From contig JAEYPS010000023.1 in NCBI GenBank assembly GCA_023410475.1, positions 38,733 to 102,732 of the forward strand: DNA of 64,000 nt. Direction: 5' to 3'. Of this stretch, positions 8,523 to 17,052 are shown in pieces. Below the pieces are notes generated by a model, which was not told the DNA's origin, ran no database searches, and was given only the letters and a program-made list of their open reading frames with translations. Source of the DNA: Bacillota bacterium. GTDB taxonomy: Bacteria; Bacillota; Clostridia; Christensenellales; SZUA-584. The translations under genes were made by a program, and so were the position numbers. How positions within the stretch are numbered: position 1 is the first letter of the stretch; every line of letters begins with the position of its first letter.

Positions 8523-9910
8523 AAGATCTGCCCGGCGGGCTTAAAGAACTGTCGGATATATTCGCCGCCGCAGGGTATAAGCTTTACCTTGTAGGCGGAT
8601 ATGTAAGAAACAACGTCCTCGGCCTGTCCGGAGGCGACCTCGATGTATGTTCCTGTGCGCTGCCCTATGACGCGGCGCTTTTTTTACGCGAAGCGGGGCT
8701 AAGGGTAATAGAAAAAGCTCCCGAGCTCGGCACTATTGAAGCTCACCTTGATATAAACGGAAAAAATTACGTATTCGAGCACACTACATTCAGGCGCGAC
8801 TTTTACCCGGAGGGCGGAAATCACAGGCCATACGGCGTTGAGTTTACTAAAGACATCAAACAAGACGCATCCCGCCGTGATTTTACGGTGAACGCTCTGT
8901 ACATTGATATAGCGTCGGGAGAGACGCTGGACCCTACGGGAAAAGGACTGCATGACGCGTCGCTGCGGCTGATACGCGCCGCGGCCGAGGATCCCGATAT
9001 AACGATTCGCGACGACGGCCTACGTATAATGCGCATGGCAAGGTTTGCAGCCGAGCTTGGGTTTTCGGTGAGCCCCGAACTTATGGAATGCGCCAGAAAA
9101 CGCTCGTACCTTTTGAAGGACATTTCCGCGGAGCGAAAAAGAGACGAGCTTAAAAAGATACTGATGGCCGACGTAAAGAACGGAATTCAGGGAGCGCCAG
9201 AAAAGGGTCTTTCTATACTGCGGCAGTCGGGAGCGCTTTTGCACATACTTCCTACGCTCAGCGAAGGCGATGGTGTAAAGCAGTCGGAGGTATACCATAA
9301 ATACGACGTGCTTGGTCACGGTATACACTCGTGCGCGGCCGCGCCTGCCGTGCTCGAGCTCAGGCTCGCGGCGCTGCTGCACGATATAGGAAAGCCCGCC
9401 GCGCTGCGCAAGGGAGGAAATATGTACGGCCACGAGGTGCTGGGCGAGGCGCTAGCCGCCGAAGAGCTGGAACGGCTGAAGTTTGAGAACAGTATAAAAT
9501 GCGTTGTTATTCCCCTCGTTCGCTGGCATATGTTCGACCTTGAGGGCAGAGCGAAGCCAAAGACTATAAGGAAACGCGCGGTCAAGCTGGGAAGGGAAAC
9601 GTTCAGAATGCTAACGGCGCTGCGGCGAGCGGATTTTATTGGCTCGGGTATGGAGCCTCGCAGCGTAGAGTCGGCGGACAACTGGCAAAGAGAGCTTGAA
9701 GCAATGGACGCGCAGAGCGTACCGTGGAGCGTAAAGGAGCTTAAGATAAGCGGAGACGATGTAATGGAGCTGCTCGGTATTTCTCCGTCGCCGGCGGTCG
9801 GGGCAGTGCTTGCGATGCTGCACAGAGAATGCGTAGCGCGTCCTTCAAGCAACAACTATGAGTCGTTAAAGAAGCTTGTTATAGCGCACAAATCAAATCT
9901 TTTACTATAA
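8519..9910 (+). CDS. cca: CCA tRNA nucleotidyltransferase with HD domain
   Basis: A 463-residue class II nucleotidyltransferase that adds or repairs the CCA 3' end of tRNAs. Motif A is LVGGYVRNNVLGLSGGDLDV with the paired aspartates; the RRDFTVNALYID and RIMRMARFAAELGF blocks follow. An HD-type domain appears at about residue 300 (LAALLHDIGKPAA), as in many Firmicute enzymes. The start at 8519 is the ATG overlapping the dapF stop; the open frame extends upstream only inside dapF. Pairing with dapF looks like a shared operon without functional linkage. Confidence 0.92.
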   Translation: MKDLPGGLKELSDIFAAAGYKLYLVGGYVRNNVLGLSGGDLDVCSCALPYDAALFLREAGLRVIEKAPELGTIEAHLDINGKNYVFEHTTFRRDFYPEGGNHRPYGVEFTKDIKQDASRRDFTVNALYIDIASGETLDPTGKGLHDASLRLIRAAAEDPDITIRDDGLRIMRMARFAAELGFSVSPELMECARKRSYLLKDISAERKRDELKKILMADVKNGIQGAPEKGLSILRQSGALLHILPTLSEGDGVKQSEVYHKYDVLGHGIHSCAAAPAVLELRLAALLHDIGKPAALRKGGNMYGHEVLGEALAAEELERLKFENSIKCVVIPLVRWHMFDLEGRAKPKTIRKRAVKLGRETFRMLTALRRADFIGSGMEPRSVESADNWQRELEAMDAQSVPWSVKELKISGDDVMELLGISPSPAVGAVLAMLHRECVARPSSNNYESLKKLVIAHKSNLLL

Positions 9911-10063
9911 TGTTACGTATATTTCAAAAATATTAAAAACATCTTGTGTTACGGCAGATTCGGTAGTATTATATGCGTACCTGATTTTATATGGATCCTC
10001 TAAAAAGGGGAAGGCTTTTCAGGGTGAAAATTGAGATGGTGCGCGCTGTGTGGGGGTGGTTTT

Positions 10064-11002
10064 ATGAACAGGCGTAGTCTCTTGAGGCGGTTCAGAAACG
10101 GCAGGGATGTCGGGACATATACTAAAATTAAGTTTGAGATAATGGGCAGCACCGACCTTGGGAAAGAGAAAATATCTTTTGAGACGGATATACATTATTT
10201 GGATATAGGCGAAGGCGAGACTATCCTGCTCGTTCACGGTATCGGGCAGTCGCTGTACACGTGGCGCAATAACGTAGACTATTTCGTAAGGCACGGCTAC
10301 AGAGTCATAGCGCCTGATCTTGCGGGTTTCGGATATAGCGGGCATCCGAATATCTATTACACAGCCGAAGAATACGCTATAATATTAAAAGCGTTTATGG
10401 ATTCGATAAAGCTTAAGAAAGCGCATATAGCCGCTTTCTCTGCAGGATGCCTCAGCGCCGTCTGCCTTGCGGCGGCATATCCAAAGCGGGTGGGCAAGCT
10501 TATACTAATATCACCGGGCATTCCAAACCCTGGCTATCCCCTCGGCATGAAGCTGGCGTCTACTTGGCTCGGAGAGAAGATTTTTAAGCTGCTGTTCAGC
10601 GAAACGTATGTAAAGAGCGCGCTTCAAAGCATGTATTTCGACGCGTCGCAGATAACAGGCGACGTGCTTGAAAACTACTGTGCTCCGTTTTACAGCAGGG
10701 ATGTGAGAGAAACGCTTTGCCTTTGCATGAAGCATTTTGACGATTCGCATACCCGCTCGCTGCTCAAAAGCGTTAAAAGCGAAACGCTTGTGTTGTCCGG
10801 TACGGACGACAGGCTGCACACAGAAGAGATGATAAAGACATATGCGTCGGGCATTATCGGCGCGAGGTATCTTAAAATAAGAAACTGCGCTCACCTTCTG
10901 CATGAGGAAAAGCACGCAAGGTTTAACGACGAGGTTAATAAGTTCCTCAAAAAGGAGGAAAGGGAGGAGTTTGCAGTGCTCTACAGAAGATACCAGCGTT
11001 AA
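10064..11002 (+). CDS. Alpha/beta hydrolase
   Basis: A 312-residue protein with the alpha/beta hydrolase fold. The oxyanion segment is LVHGIGQSLYTW, the nucleophile elbow is AAFSAGCLSAV (Ala in place of the first Gly of GxSxG), the acid is in LSGTDDRLH, and the catalytic His is in NCAHLLHEE. Substrate is unknown. The ATG at 10064 has a GGGGG run seven bases upstream; a TTG at 10031 is an alternative that adds 11 residues. The 153-base gap after cca holds no clear terminator. Confidence 0.8.
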   Translation: MNRRSLLRRFRNGRDVGTYTKIKFEIMGSTDLGKEKISFETDIHYLDIGEGETILLVHGIGQSLYTWRNNVDYFVRHGYRVIAPDLAGFGYSGHPNIYYTAEEYAIILKAFMDSIKLKKAHIAAFSAGCLSAVCLAAAYPKRVGKLILISPGIPNPGYPLGMKLASTWLGEKIFKLLFSETYVKSALQSMYFDASQITGDVLENYCAPFYSRDVRETLCLCMKHFDDSHTRSLLKSVKSETLVLSGTDDRLHTEEMIKTYASGIIGARYLKIRNCAHLLHEEKHARFNDEVNKFLKKEEREEFAVLYRRYQR

Positions 11003-11006
11003 TCGG

Positions 11007-11034
11007 TTGATAAATAATTCAGTTTTGATATAAT
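11007..11034 (+). promoter_or_regulatory. Predicted promoter of the anchored propeller gene
   Basis: A TTGATA -35 (11007-11012) and a TATAAT -10 (11029-11034) are separated by 16 bases, 42 bases before the GTG start at 11076. Confidence 0.6.
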
Positions 11035-11075
11035 AGAATGAAAACTATTAAAAGACTCGCTTGGAGGTTAATGTA

Positions 11076-12314
11076 GTGATTGGAAGGTCTAGGGCGAGAA
11101 GGTATAAAAGCAGAAGCAGCATGAGGGGAAGACGCGGCTCAAGAAGGTCGAGGATGCGCGACCTCGCGCCGATACTTAAATTGGCCGGGCTGATTGCGGC
11201 AGGCGCCGCTGTGCTGGCGGTGCTTATAATATTTGTATTTGTGCCGTTGTTTTCGGGAGGGCCTGCAGAGCCTGTCTCTGAGGCGTCATCCACGCCGACT
11301 CCTGCTCCTACTCCCATAATAACGGGCGACATTTCGGACAGGACTGTACAGCTCGCGATAACGCCGAAATCGATAAACGACCCGTTTATGTTCGGAAATG
11401 AAGTGGTGTTTACTACCGGCGATCCCGCCTCAACGTCTCCCGATATAACGAGCGTAGCTGTCTATAATATCGAGACTCAGCAGTATGCGGCTGTTGAGGG
11501 AATAACCAAAAAGTACAACAGCCTGTTCGAGCCCAAGATGAACGACAAGTATATCGTCTATCTTGACGCCAAGAGCGAGAACGGCGGCGCCATATGCGGT
11601 TACGATAAGGAGTCCGCAAAGTCTTTCGTGATTCGCGAATACCTGTACGGAAAGCCGAGGGTGACGCTGTCAGGCAAATACGCGGTATGGATGCAGCAGA
11701 CAGGACAGGCGACGGACAAGCTGTACGTTTACGACCTGGAGACGAAGGAAAGCGCGGTTTTAGAAGTGTTTATTAACACTCCTTTCTCGATAAGCCCCGC
11801 GTATGCTTCGAATGATGCTATCATATACGTTCAGCCCGAGGGCGAAAGCCAGATACTCGAAGGCTCGTCGGCATCTATGAACGCGCAGATAAGCGTGATC
11901 CCGCTTCGTGACAAAGGCGACTCGGCGCGCGAGACATTCTGCCCGGGGACGTTCGTATTTGGCCCAAAGATCGACGGCGACGACATTGTGTTCTTAAACG
12001 GCGCAGGCGATGAGAGTTCCTCGCTTATGTATGTCGGCAAGAAGGGCGGCCAGCGTACCGAGCCAATTGAGATAGCGAAGAACGTTTTAAAATACGACGT
12101 GGGCGACGGCTATGTGGTCTATAATAAAGAGACGAACGGCAACGACGAAGCTGTGTTTATATATTACTTTAAGGACGGCTCAACGGGAAGGCTGTCAAGC
12201 GAGAACACCAGGGCGCTGCTTGTGGGCGCAAACGGTAAGGACGTGCTGTGGTACGACATCATGGGCGGATTCACAGACGTAGCCGACGTGGTCATACATA
12301 TAAAAGTGCCGTAA
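11076..12314 (+). CDS. Membrane-anchored beta-propeller (TolB-like) protein of unknown function
   Basis: A 412-residue protein with a very basic N-terminus (about residues 1-32, many Arg), one membrane helix at about 33-57 (ILKLAGLIAAGAAVLAVLII), a Ser/Thr/Pro linker (about 63-80) and an extracellular part rich in repeated beta patterns such as YVYDLETKESAV and YKYIVYLDAKSEN-like strands, typical of propellers. I do not recognise a named family. GTG at 11076 is preferred because GGAGG lies eight bases upstream; the TTG at 11061 is inside that ribosome site. It has its own promoter and terminator. A scaffold or cell-wall sensor role is only a guess. Confidence 0.7.
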   Translation: MIGRSRARRYKSRSSMRGRRGSRRSRMRDLAPILKLAGLIAAGAAVLAVLIIFVFVPLFSGGPAEPVSEASSTPTPAPTPIITGDISDRTVQLAITPKSINDPFMFGNEVVFTTGDPASTSPDITSVAVYNIETQQYAAVEGITKKYNSLFEPKMNDKYIVYLDAKSENGGAICGYDKESAKSFVIREYLYGKPRVTLSGKYAVWMQQTGQATDKLYVYDLETKESAVLEVFINTPFSISPAYASNDAIIYVQPEGESQILEGSSASMNAQISVIPLRDKGDSARETFCPGTFVFGPKIDGDDIVFLNGAGDESSSLMYVGKKGGQRTEPIEIAKNVLKYDVGDGYVVYNKETNGNDEAVFIYYFKDGSTGRLSSENTRALLVGANGKDVLWYDIMGGFTDVADVVIHIKVP

Positions 12315-12329
12315 GAAAATATAAAAATG

Positions 12330-12359
12330 AAAGCTGACACATTGCGTGCCAGCTTTTTT
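12330..12359 (+). terminator. Rho-independent terminator
   Basis: An 11-base stem (AAAGCTGACAC with GTGCCAGCTTT, one mismatch) is followed by a T-run. It ends the propeller gene and faces the 3' end of the convergent SGNH hydrolase. Confidence 0.8.
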
Positions 12360-12373
12360 GTTTATCGTTTAAG

Positions 12374-13087
12374 CTATACAGCCGCGTACGACGGCAGAAG
12401 ATACGACGCGTATTCCTTTATGTGGTTTATAACAGCCTCGAATATCAGCCTGTGGCCGGCCGCGTTGGGGTGTATGCCGTCTGAGCACATGTAGTCGCCA
12501 AAGTCCTTCATTTTTAGAAACTCGCGGCGCACATCGATGCAGCTGATGCCGCGCTGTCTGGCGACGTACTGTATGCAGTTCGAGTATCTCTCGTGCCACC
12601 AGTATATGTGCCATACGTCCTTGAGCCATTTTAATATACTTTGGCCCTTTTCCCTGTCGCTGTTCGTGAACCATTTGAAATAGCTGTCGGCGTACAGCGG
12701 AGGAAGAGTCGCGAGCACGGGTTTTTTGCCTTTGCTCAAAACATGGTCTACCATTTCTTTAAGGCATTTTTCAAATACGTCAAGAGGAGTTTTGGGAATG
12801 TGGTCGTAAGATGGGTTTAGCGCGATGTCGTCCCATAAAAAGTCGCAGTCGTTGCCGCCGAACTCTATTACCACTATATCGGGGTCGATTTTATCAAGCT
12901 TTGATTCGAGCTGCTTTTGCCCCTGCAGTATCGTTGAGCCAAACCTTGAGGCGTTGTGCATTTGTGCGTCAATGTTCTCGGCGAGCAGGTTAAAAAAACA
13001 ATCCTTCAATATCGTGTACTTTTTCCTGCTTTCGTCCAGCGTGACTCCTTTTGAAAGAGAGTCGCCCACTACGAGTATTTTTTTCAT
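12374..13087 (-). CDS. SGNH/GDSL-family hydrolase
   Basis: A 237-residue esterase/lipase-like protein. Block I is VVGDSLSKG with the nucleophile Ser, block III is FGGNDCDFLW, and block V is CSDGIHPNAAGH with catalytic Asp and His. No signal peptide is visible, so it is probably cytoplasmic. Substrate is unknown; such enzymes deacylate lipids, sugars or cell-wall polymers. It stands alone on the minus strand, divergent from parA, with 268 bases between them. Confidence 0.85.
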   Translation of the reverse strand: MKKILVVGDSLSKGVTLDESRKKYTILKDCFFNLLAENIDAQMHNASRFGSTILQGQKQLESKLDKIDPDIVVIEFGGNDCDFLWDDIALNPSYDHIPKTPLDVFEKCLKEMVDHVLSKGKKPVLATLPPLYADSYFKWFTNSDREKGQSILKWLKDVWHIYWWHERYSNCIQYVARQRGISCIDVRREFLKMKDFGDYMCSDGIHPNAAGHRLIFEAVINHIKEYASYLLPSYAAV

Positions 13088-13289
13088 TTTAATCCTTCCT
13101 TAAAGCATTTATATATTTATGATTGCATTGTAAGGATTGTTTTAAACATCGAGCGTGCGCCTGCGATTTACTGACAATAAAATCATAGCATGGCGGCTTT
13201 TGCCGCGCAACGCATCAAATTTGAACTATGTGTAAACTTTGCCGCTTGTTATATAATAACAACATACTTAAATGCCGCGCTTTTTTATC

Positions 13290-13318
13290 TTTCAAATATC
13301 TATTATTTGTTTTATAAT
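13290..13318 (+). promoter_or_regulatory. Predicted promoter of parA-parB
   Basis: A perfect TATAAT -10 (13313-13318) sits 17 bases after a weak TTTCAA -35 (13290-13295), 38 bases before the parA ATG. An imperfect inverted repeat (TTGTTA/TAACAA) lies near 13239-13255 further upstream. Confidence 0.45.
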
Positions 13319-13355
13319 TAAGCGAAGAAAAGAGTAATTTTTAAGGGGGCACGAT

Positions 13356-14132
13356 ATGGCAAGAATCATAGCCATTGCGAATCAAAAAGGGGGCGTTGGG
13401 AAGACGACTACTGCGGTAAACTTAAGCGCATGCATCGCTGAGAAGGGCAAGAAGGTGCTGCTTATAGACGTGGATCCGCAGGGCAATTCAACAAGCGGTC
13501 TCGGGGTCGACAAGAGTACGCTAAAAGCGTCCTCATACGATATCTTGATAAACGGCGCGAACCCTAAAGACGTATTAATAAAGACTATGATAGACACTCT
13601 CGACATAATACCCGCCAACATAGATCTTGTGGGCGCCGAGGTAGAGCTCGTCTCAAGGATAGCGAGAGAGCAGATATTAAAGCAGGCCTTAAAAACCATA
13701 AAGAACGATTATGATTATATATTTATGGACTGTCCGCCGTCGTTGGGGCTTATAACAGTAAATGCGCTTACGGCGGCCGACAAGATACTCGTGCCGATAC
13801 AGTGCGAATACTACGCGCTCGAAGGGCTTTCACAGCTTATCAATACAATAAAGCTCGTAAAGACCAGCCTTAACCCCGCGCTTGAGGTAGAAGGCGTAGT
13901 GCTGACGATGTTCGACGGCAGAACGAATCTTTCTATACAGGTTGTAGACGAAGTAAAGAAGTACTTTAAAAATAAAGTATATAAGACTATAATACCGCGC
14001 AATGTGCGGCTGGGAGAAGCGCCGAGTTTCGGGCTGCCCGTTATTCGGTACGACGCCACGTGCCTCGGCTCGCAGTGTTATAACGACCTCGCGAACGAGG
14101 TTATCGAATATAACGGAGGTAATACTCTATGA
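13356..14132 (+). CDS. parA: ParA family ATPase (Soj)
   Basis: A 258-residue deviant-Walker ATPase of chromosome partitioning. The motif NQKGGVGKTTTAVNLSA carries the signature first lysine, and the second block is YIFMDCPPSLGLIT. Its length fits chromosomal Soj rather than plasmid ParA with an extra DNA-binding domain. It binds non-specific DNA and works with ParB at parS to move and separate origins. Its stop overlaps the parB ATG by four bases, so the two are coupled. Confidence 0.96.
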   Translation: MARIIAIANQKGGVGKTTTAVNLSACIAEKGKKVLLIDVDPQGNSTSGLGVDKSTLKASSYDILINGANPKDVLIKTMIDTLDIIPANIDLVGAEVELVSRIAREQILKQALKTIKNDYDYIFMDCPPSLGLITVNALTAADKILVPIQCEYYALEGLSQLINTIKLVKTSLNPALEVEGVVLTMFDGRTNLSIQVVDEVKKYFKNKVYKTIIPRNVRLGEAPSFGLPVIRYDATCLGSQCYNDLANEVIEYNGGNTL

Positions 14133-14980
14133 AACAACAAAGACTGGGGAAGGGCCTTGGCGCGCTCATTGGCGAGCCCGAACAACAGCAGAGCACACAA
14201 AGCGTGATGGAGATAGACGTCAACGATATAGACCCAAATCTTGAGCAGCCAAGGAAAACGTTTGACGATGAAAAACTAAAAGAGCTCGCGCAATCCATAA
14301 GCACGTACGGCATAGTCCAGCCTATTATAGTGCAGCGCAGCGGCGACAGATATATAATAATCGCAGGCGAGAGGAGATACCGCGCCGCGAGGATCGCGGG
14401 ACTAGAAACGGTGCCTGTAGTAATTAAGGATTACTCGAGGCAGGCTTTTATGGAAGTCTCGCTTGTGGAAAACCTTCAGAGGGAAGACTTAAACCCCATA
14501 GAAGAAGCGGACGCCATGCGGATTTTGATGAAAGAGCACAGGCTCACGCAGGATGAGCTATCCGCGCGTATAGGCAAGTCGAGAAGCGCTATTGCAAACA
14601 CGCTCCGCCTGCTTACTCTGCCCGCTGTAGTGAGGGAGATGGTCAAGTCGGGCGAGCTTTCAAGTGGCCACGCGAGATGCCTCATAACTCTTCCCAGCGA
14701 CATTGAGAAGGCGAGAATGGCGAATAAAATCGTGGAGCTCGGGCTCTCGGTGCGAGCCGCGGAAGAGCTTATAAAGAACATGAGCAACAGAGAACCGAGA
14801 AAAGCAGAAAAAGAGCATTCCGTTGACCCTGAGATAGAATCCGCGCAAAACTCACTTTCATCCGCTCTCGGAACAAAGGTACAGATAGCGGGAGACCTTT
14901 ACAAGGGGAAGATACTCCTTTCTTACTACAACCAGGACCAGCTTCAGAGTCTTTATGAATTTTTAATGACCTGCCGTTGA
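14129..14980 (+). CDS. parB: ParB/Spo0J chromosome-partitioning CTP-binding protein
   Basis: A 283-residue ParB. The N-terminus has the ParA-activating basic stretch (QQRLGKGLGALIGE). The CTP-binding region shows IVQPIIVQRSG, the box GERRYRAARIAGL, and ENLQREDLNPIEEA. The helix-turn-helix is LTQDELSARIGKSRSAIANTLRLL, followed by SGHARCL. A C-terminal dimerisation domain closes it. It loads at parS and slides as a clamp. A parS site begins at the base immediately after the stop codon. Confidence 0.97.
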   Translation: MKQQRLGKGLGALIGEPEQQQSTQSVMEIDVNDIDPNLEQPRKTFDDEKLKELAQSISTYGIVQPIIVQRSGDRYIIIAGERRYRAARIAGLETVPVVIKDYSRQAFMEVSLVENLQREDLNPIEEADAMRILMKEHRLTQDELSARIGKSRSAIANTLRLLTLPAVVREMVKSGELSSGHARCLITLPSDIEKARMANKIVELGLSVRAAEELIKNMSNREPRKAEKEHSVDPEIESAQNSLSSALGTKVQIAGDLYKGKILLSYYNQDQLQSLYEFLMTCR

Positions 14981-14996
14981 TGTTTCACGTGAAACA
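14981..14996. promoter_or_regulatory. parS site 1
   Basis: A perfect 16-base palindrome TGTTTCACGTGAAACA, the Bacillus-type parS consensus, starts right after the parB stop codon. It would be a loading site for ParB. Confidence 0.95.
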
Positions 14997-15010
14997 GTCA
15001 ATATATTAAT

Positions 15011-15040
15011 AAAAGATTCAGAGTGCGCTGAATCTTTTTT
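15011..15040 (+). terminator. Terminator of parA-parB
   Basis: A ten-base perfect stem AAAGATTCAG with CTGAATCTTT and a following T-run, placed between the two parS sites. Confidence 0.85.
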
Positions 15041-15073
15041 GTCATCCCCTAAAAGAATTCGATGTGTATAAAA

Positions 15074-15089
15074 TGTTTCACGTGAAACA
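15074..15089. promoter_or_regulatory. parS site 2
   Basis: A second perfect TGTTTCACGTGAAACA, 93 bases after the first (start to start), just past the 3' end of the convergent cvpA gene. Confidence 0.95.
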
Positions 15090-15107
15090 ATATATTGGGG
15101 TTACTAT

Positions 15108-15815
15108 CTATACGATACCCCTTATAAGGTTGAGAAAGAAGTTGTTGCTGTAAAAGAACATTCCCAGCGATGAGTTTTGGAAGTATTCCGTAACCCTGTC
15201 CACCGGCATTACGAGAAACATAACGGGAACAGCCATCGTTACGAGGAAGCACAGCATTACGCCTCTTGTCGAGCCAAAGAGAGCGCCGACAGTTCTGTCG
15301 TATCTTTTGAGCTCGGGAAACTCGGTGGTATAATTTACAGCTCCCAGCACGAACGAAAACAATATTCGGGCTATAACGAACATGAGCAGAAACGAAAGTA
15401 TGTTGAGCACGGCGCTCACAATCGTCATATTAAAGTATTCGCCCACTGTCGTAAGCCCGTCTTTTGCAAAAGCGTTTGACTCTATGTTTTGCCTTATGAG
15501 CGTAAGAAAAGGCTTGGCTGCGGTGGAACTTGAAATTATGCTGTCAAGCTTATCGGGCGAGAGTTCGTTTACGAGCAGCGAAGCGTCCTCAAAATTATTA
15601 ATCTTCTCCGCACCCTCCGTATAGTAGATAAGAAACTTGAACATCGAAGGGCTCGCTTTGACGGCGGCGGAAACTACCGGATAAAAAAGGTAAGACGTAA
15701 TTATGGAAAGAAAAAAAGCGCCGAGACTGAGCGAAGAGTGGAGGAACCCTCTGTAGATTCCTTCAAAGACCGCGATTGCTATCAATATTATAAATAACAG
15801 GTCTACCAGGTTCAT
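15108..15815 (-). CDS. CvpA family membrane protein
   Basis: A 235-residue protein that begins MNLVDLLFIILIAIAVFEGIYRGF, the CvpA-type first helix with the small polar turn after it, and has about four membrane segments. There is a larger extracellular insertion at about residues 60-115. CvpA proteins are linked to envelope stability and, in Firmicutes, to cell-wall homeostasis, but the biochemical role is unclear. It follows the anchored propeller gene by 15 bases, so the two are likely one operon. Confidence 0.8.
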   Translation of the reverse strand: MNLVDLLFIILIAIAVFEGIYRGFLHSSLSLGAFFLSIITSYLFYPVVSAAVKASPSMFKFLIYYTEGAEKINNFEDASLLVNELSPDKLDSIISSSTAAKPFLTLIRQNIESNAFAKDGLTTVGEYFNMTIVSAVLNILSFLLMFVIARILFSFVLGAVNYTTEFPELKRYDRTVGALFGSTRGVMLCFLVTMAVPVMFLVMPVDRVTEYFQNSSLGMFFYSNNFFLNLIRGIV

Positions 15816-15830
15816 GTATTTCCTCCGTGC

Positions 15831-16937
15831 TTAAGGCAGCGGCATCAGGTATACCTTATCGCCAGCAGTGATGAAGGCATGGCCGTTCATCGCGCGTTTC
15901 GCTCCGTCGATTTCAAAAGGCAGCTCGTATGACCTTAAATATCCGCCGTCACCAGTATAAACGAAAATGCTGCCCGATGCAAAGCAATATATTTTCTCCC
16001 CGGAGTGCAGAATTTTAAACACGCCTGGGGGCAGATTTACCTTCGTCTCTGCTCCCGATGCGGTTATTAATCGAGCGGTATCAAAATACAGGCTTTCGCT
16101 GCTGCGAACATATACGAAACTGGGGGGAGTCTGTGTGCATATGTCCTCGAGAACCCAGCCGTAAACCAAAACGTCTTTTGCGGAGGAATTGAGTGATGAA
16201 TACTGAGACAGCCTGTTTGTTCCCATTGTATATATCGCCTCTTCGCCTATATATATCTTTGATACGAGCTGATCTTTGAGTTCTTTTATTCCCGTCATCG
16301 ATTCCGTGTCAGGACGGTATGTGGTTATTCTTGATACCGGCGCTGTGCCCGATACGTCGAGTTCCAGAAGGTAAAACTGCCTGCCCTCTGCGTCGAAGCC
16401 GTAATCCAGCACATATTTTCCGGATATGTCGTCCAGCCGGAATATGCTGTTTCCGCTTTTGTCGAATATAACTATATACGACAGCGTTTTATCGGAGAGC
16501 CGCTGATCCGCGGTTATCGCGATTTTATCTTTGCCCAGACGTACAGAACTTATCGTGCCGTTGATCCTTGTTGAAAAAAGGTTTTCGCCGCCAGTTCCGA
16601 ACATCATAATAACGTCTTGACCCACAGCTGCTATAAGGCTGCCGTTTGTTGTATACTCAAAATCCGAAGAGGATAACTCCGCCTTCCAAACGTCGCTTAC
16701 GGATGTGTCGGCGCAAGTCATCACAGAGCCGTCCATATAAACTATATTGCCGCCGGCCGCAAAGTAGGGATCGCGTGAGGAAAACGGCATTTCCTCAAGT
16801 GTGTCCTTTAAATCCTTTCCTTTGGTAAGCAGCATGACGATACCCGTTATGAATACCGCTAAAACGATGAGGAGTGTCAATAAAAACAAAACGGTTTTTA
16901 CAGACACCCGTTTTTTATTTTTGCTGTTGATATACAT
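15831..16937 (-). CDS. Membrane-anchored WD40/PQQ-like propeller protein (DUF5711-like)
   Basis: A 368-residue protein with a basic N-terminus, one membrane helix at about residues 15-38 (VLFLLTLLIVLAVFITGIVML) and an extracellular part built from repeated strands such as GNIVYMDGSVMTC, DYGFDAEGRQFYLL and GSIFVYTGDGGYL, fitting a beta-propeller. The layout resembles DUF5711 proteins, a match I hold loosely. ATG at 16937 is chosen because GAGG lies six bases upstream. It sits 15 bases upstream of cvpA and echoes the anchored propeller at 11076-12314, although the sequences are not obviously alike. Confidence 0.65.
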   Translation of the reverse strand: MYINSKNKKRVSVKTVLFLLTLLIVLAVFITGIVMLLTKGKDLKDTLEEMPFSSRDPYFAAGGNIVYMDGSVMTCADTSVSDVWKAELSSSDFEYTTNGSLIAAVGQDVIMMFGTGGENLFSTRINGTISSVRLGKDKIAITADQRLSDKTLSYIVIFDKSGNSIFRLDDISGKYVLDYGFDAEGRQFYLLELDVSGTAPVSRITTYRPDTESMTGIKELKDQLVSKIYIGEEAIYTMGTNRLSQYSSLNSSAKDVLVYGWVLEDICTQTPPSFVYVRSSESLYFDTARLITASGAETKVNLPPGVFKILHSGEKIYCFASGSIFVYTGDGGYLRSYELPFEIDGAKRAMNGHAFITAGDKVYLMPLP

Positions 16938-17052
16938 ACTGCACCTCAAGGAGTCCTACAGGCTAAGCCTTTCAAGGACAAACAAATGATATGATATTAT
17001 ATCACATACCAAAAGATTTGTATTTATTACACGGAAAATTTACATATTGTAC

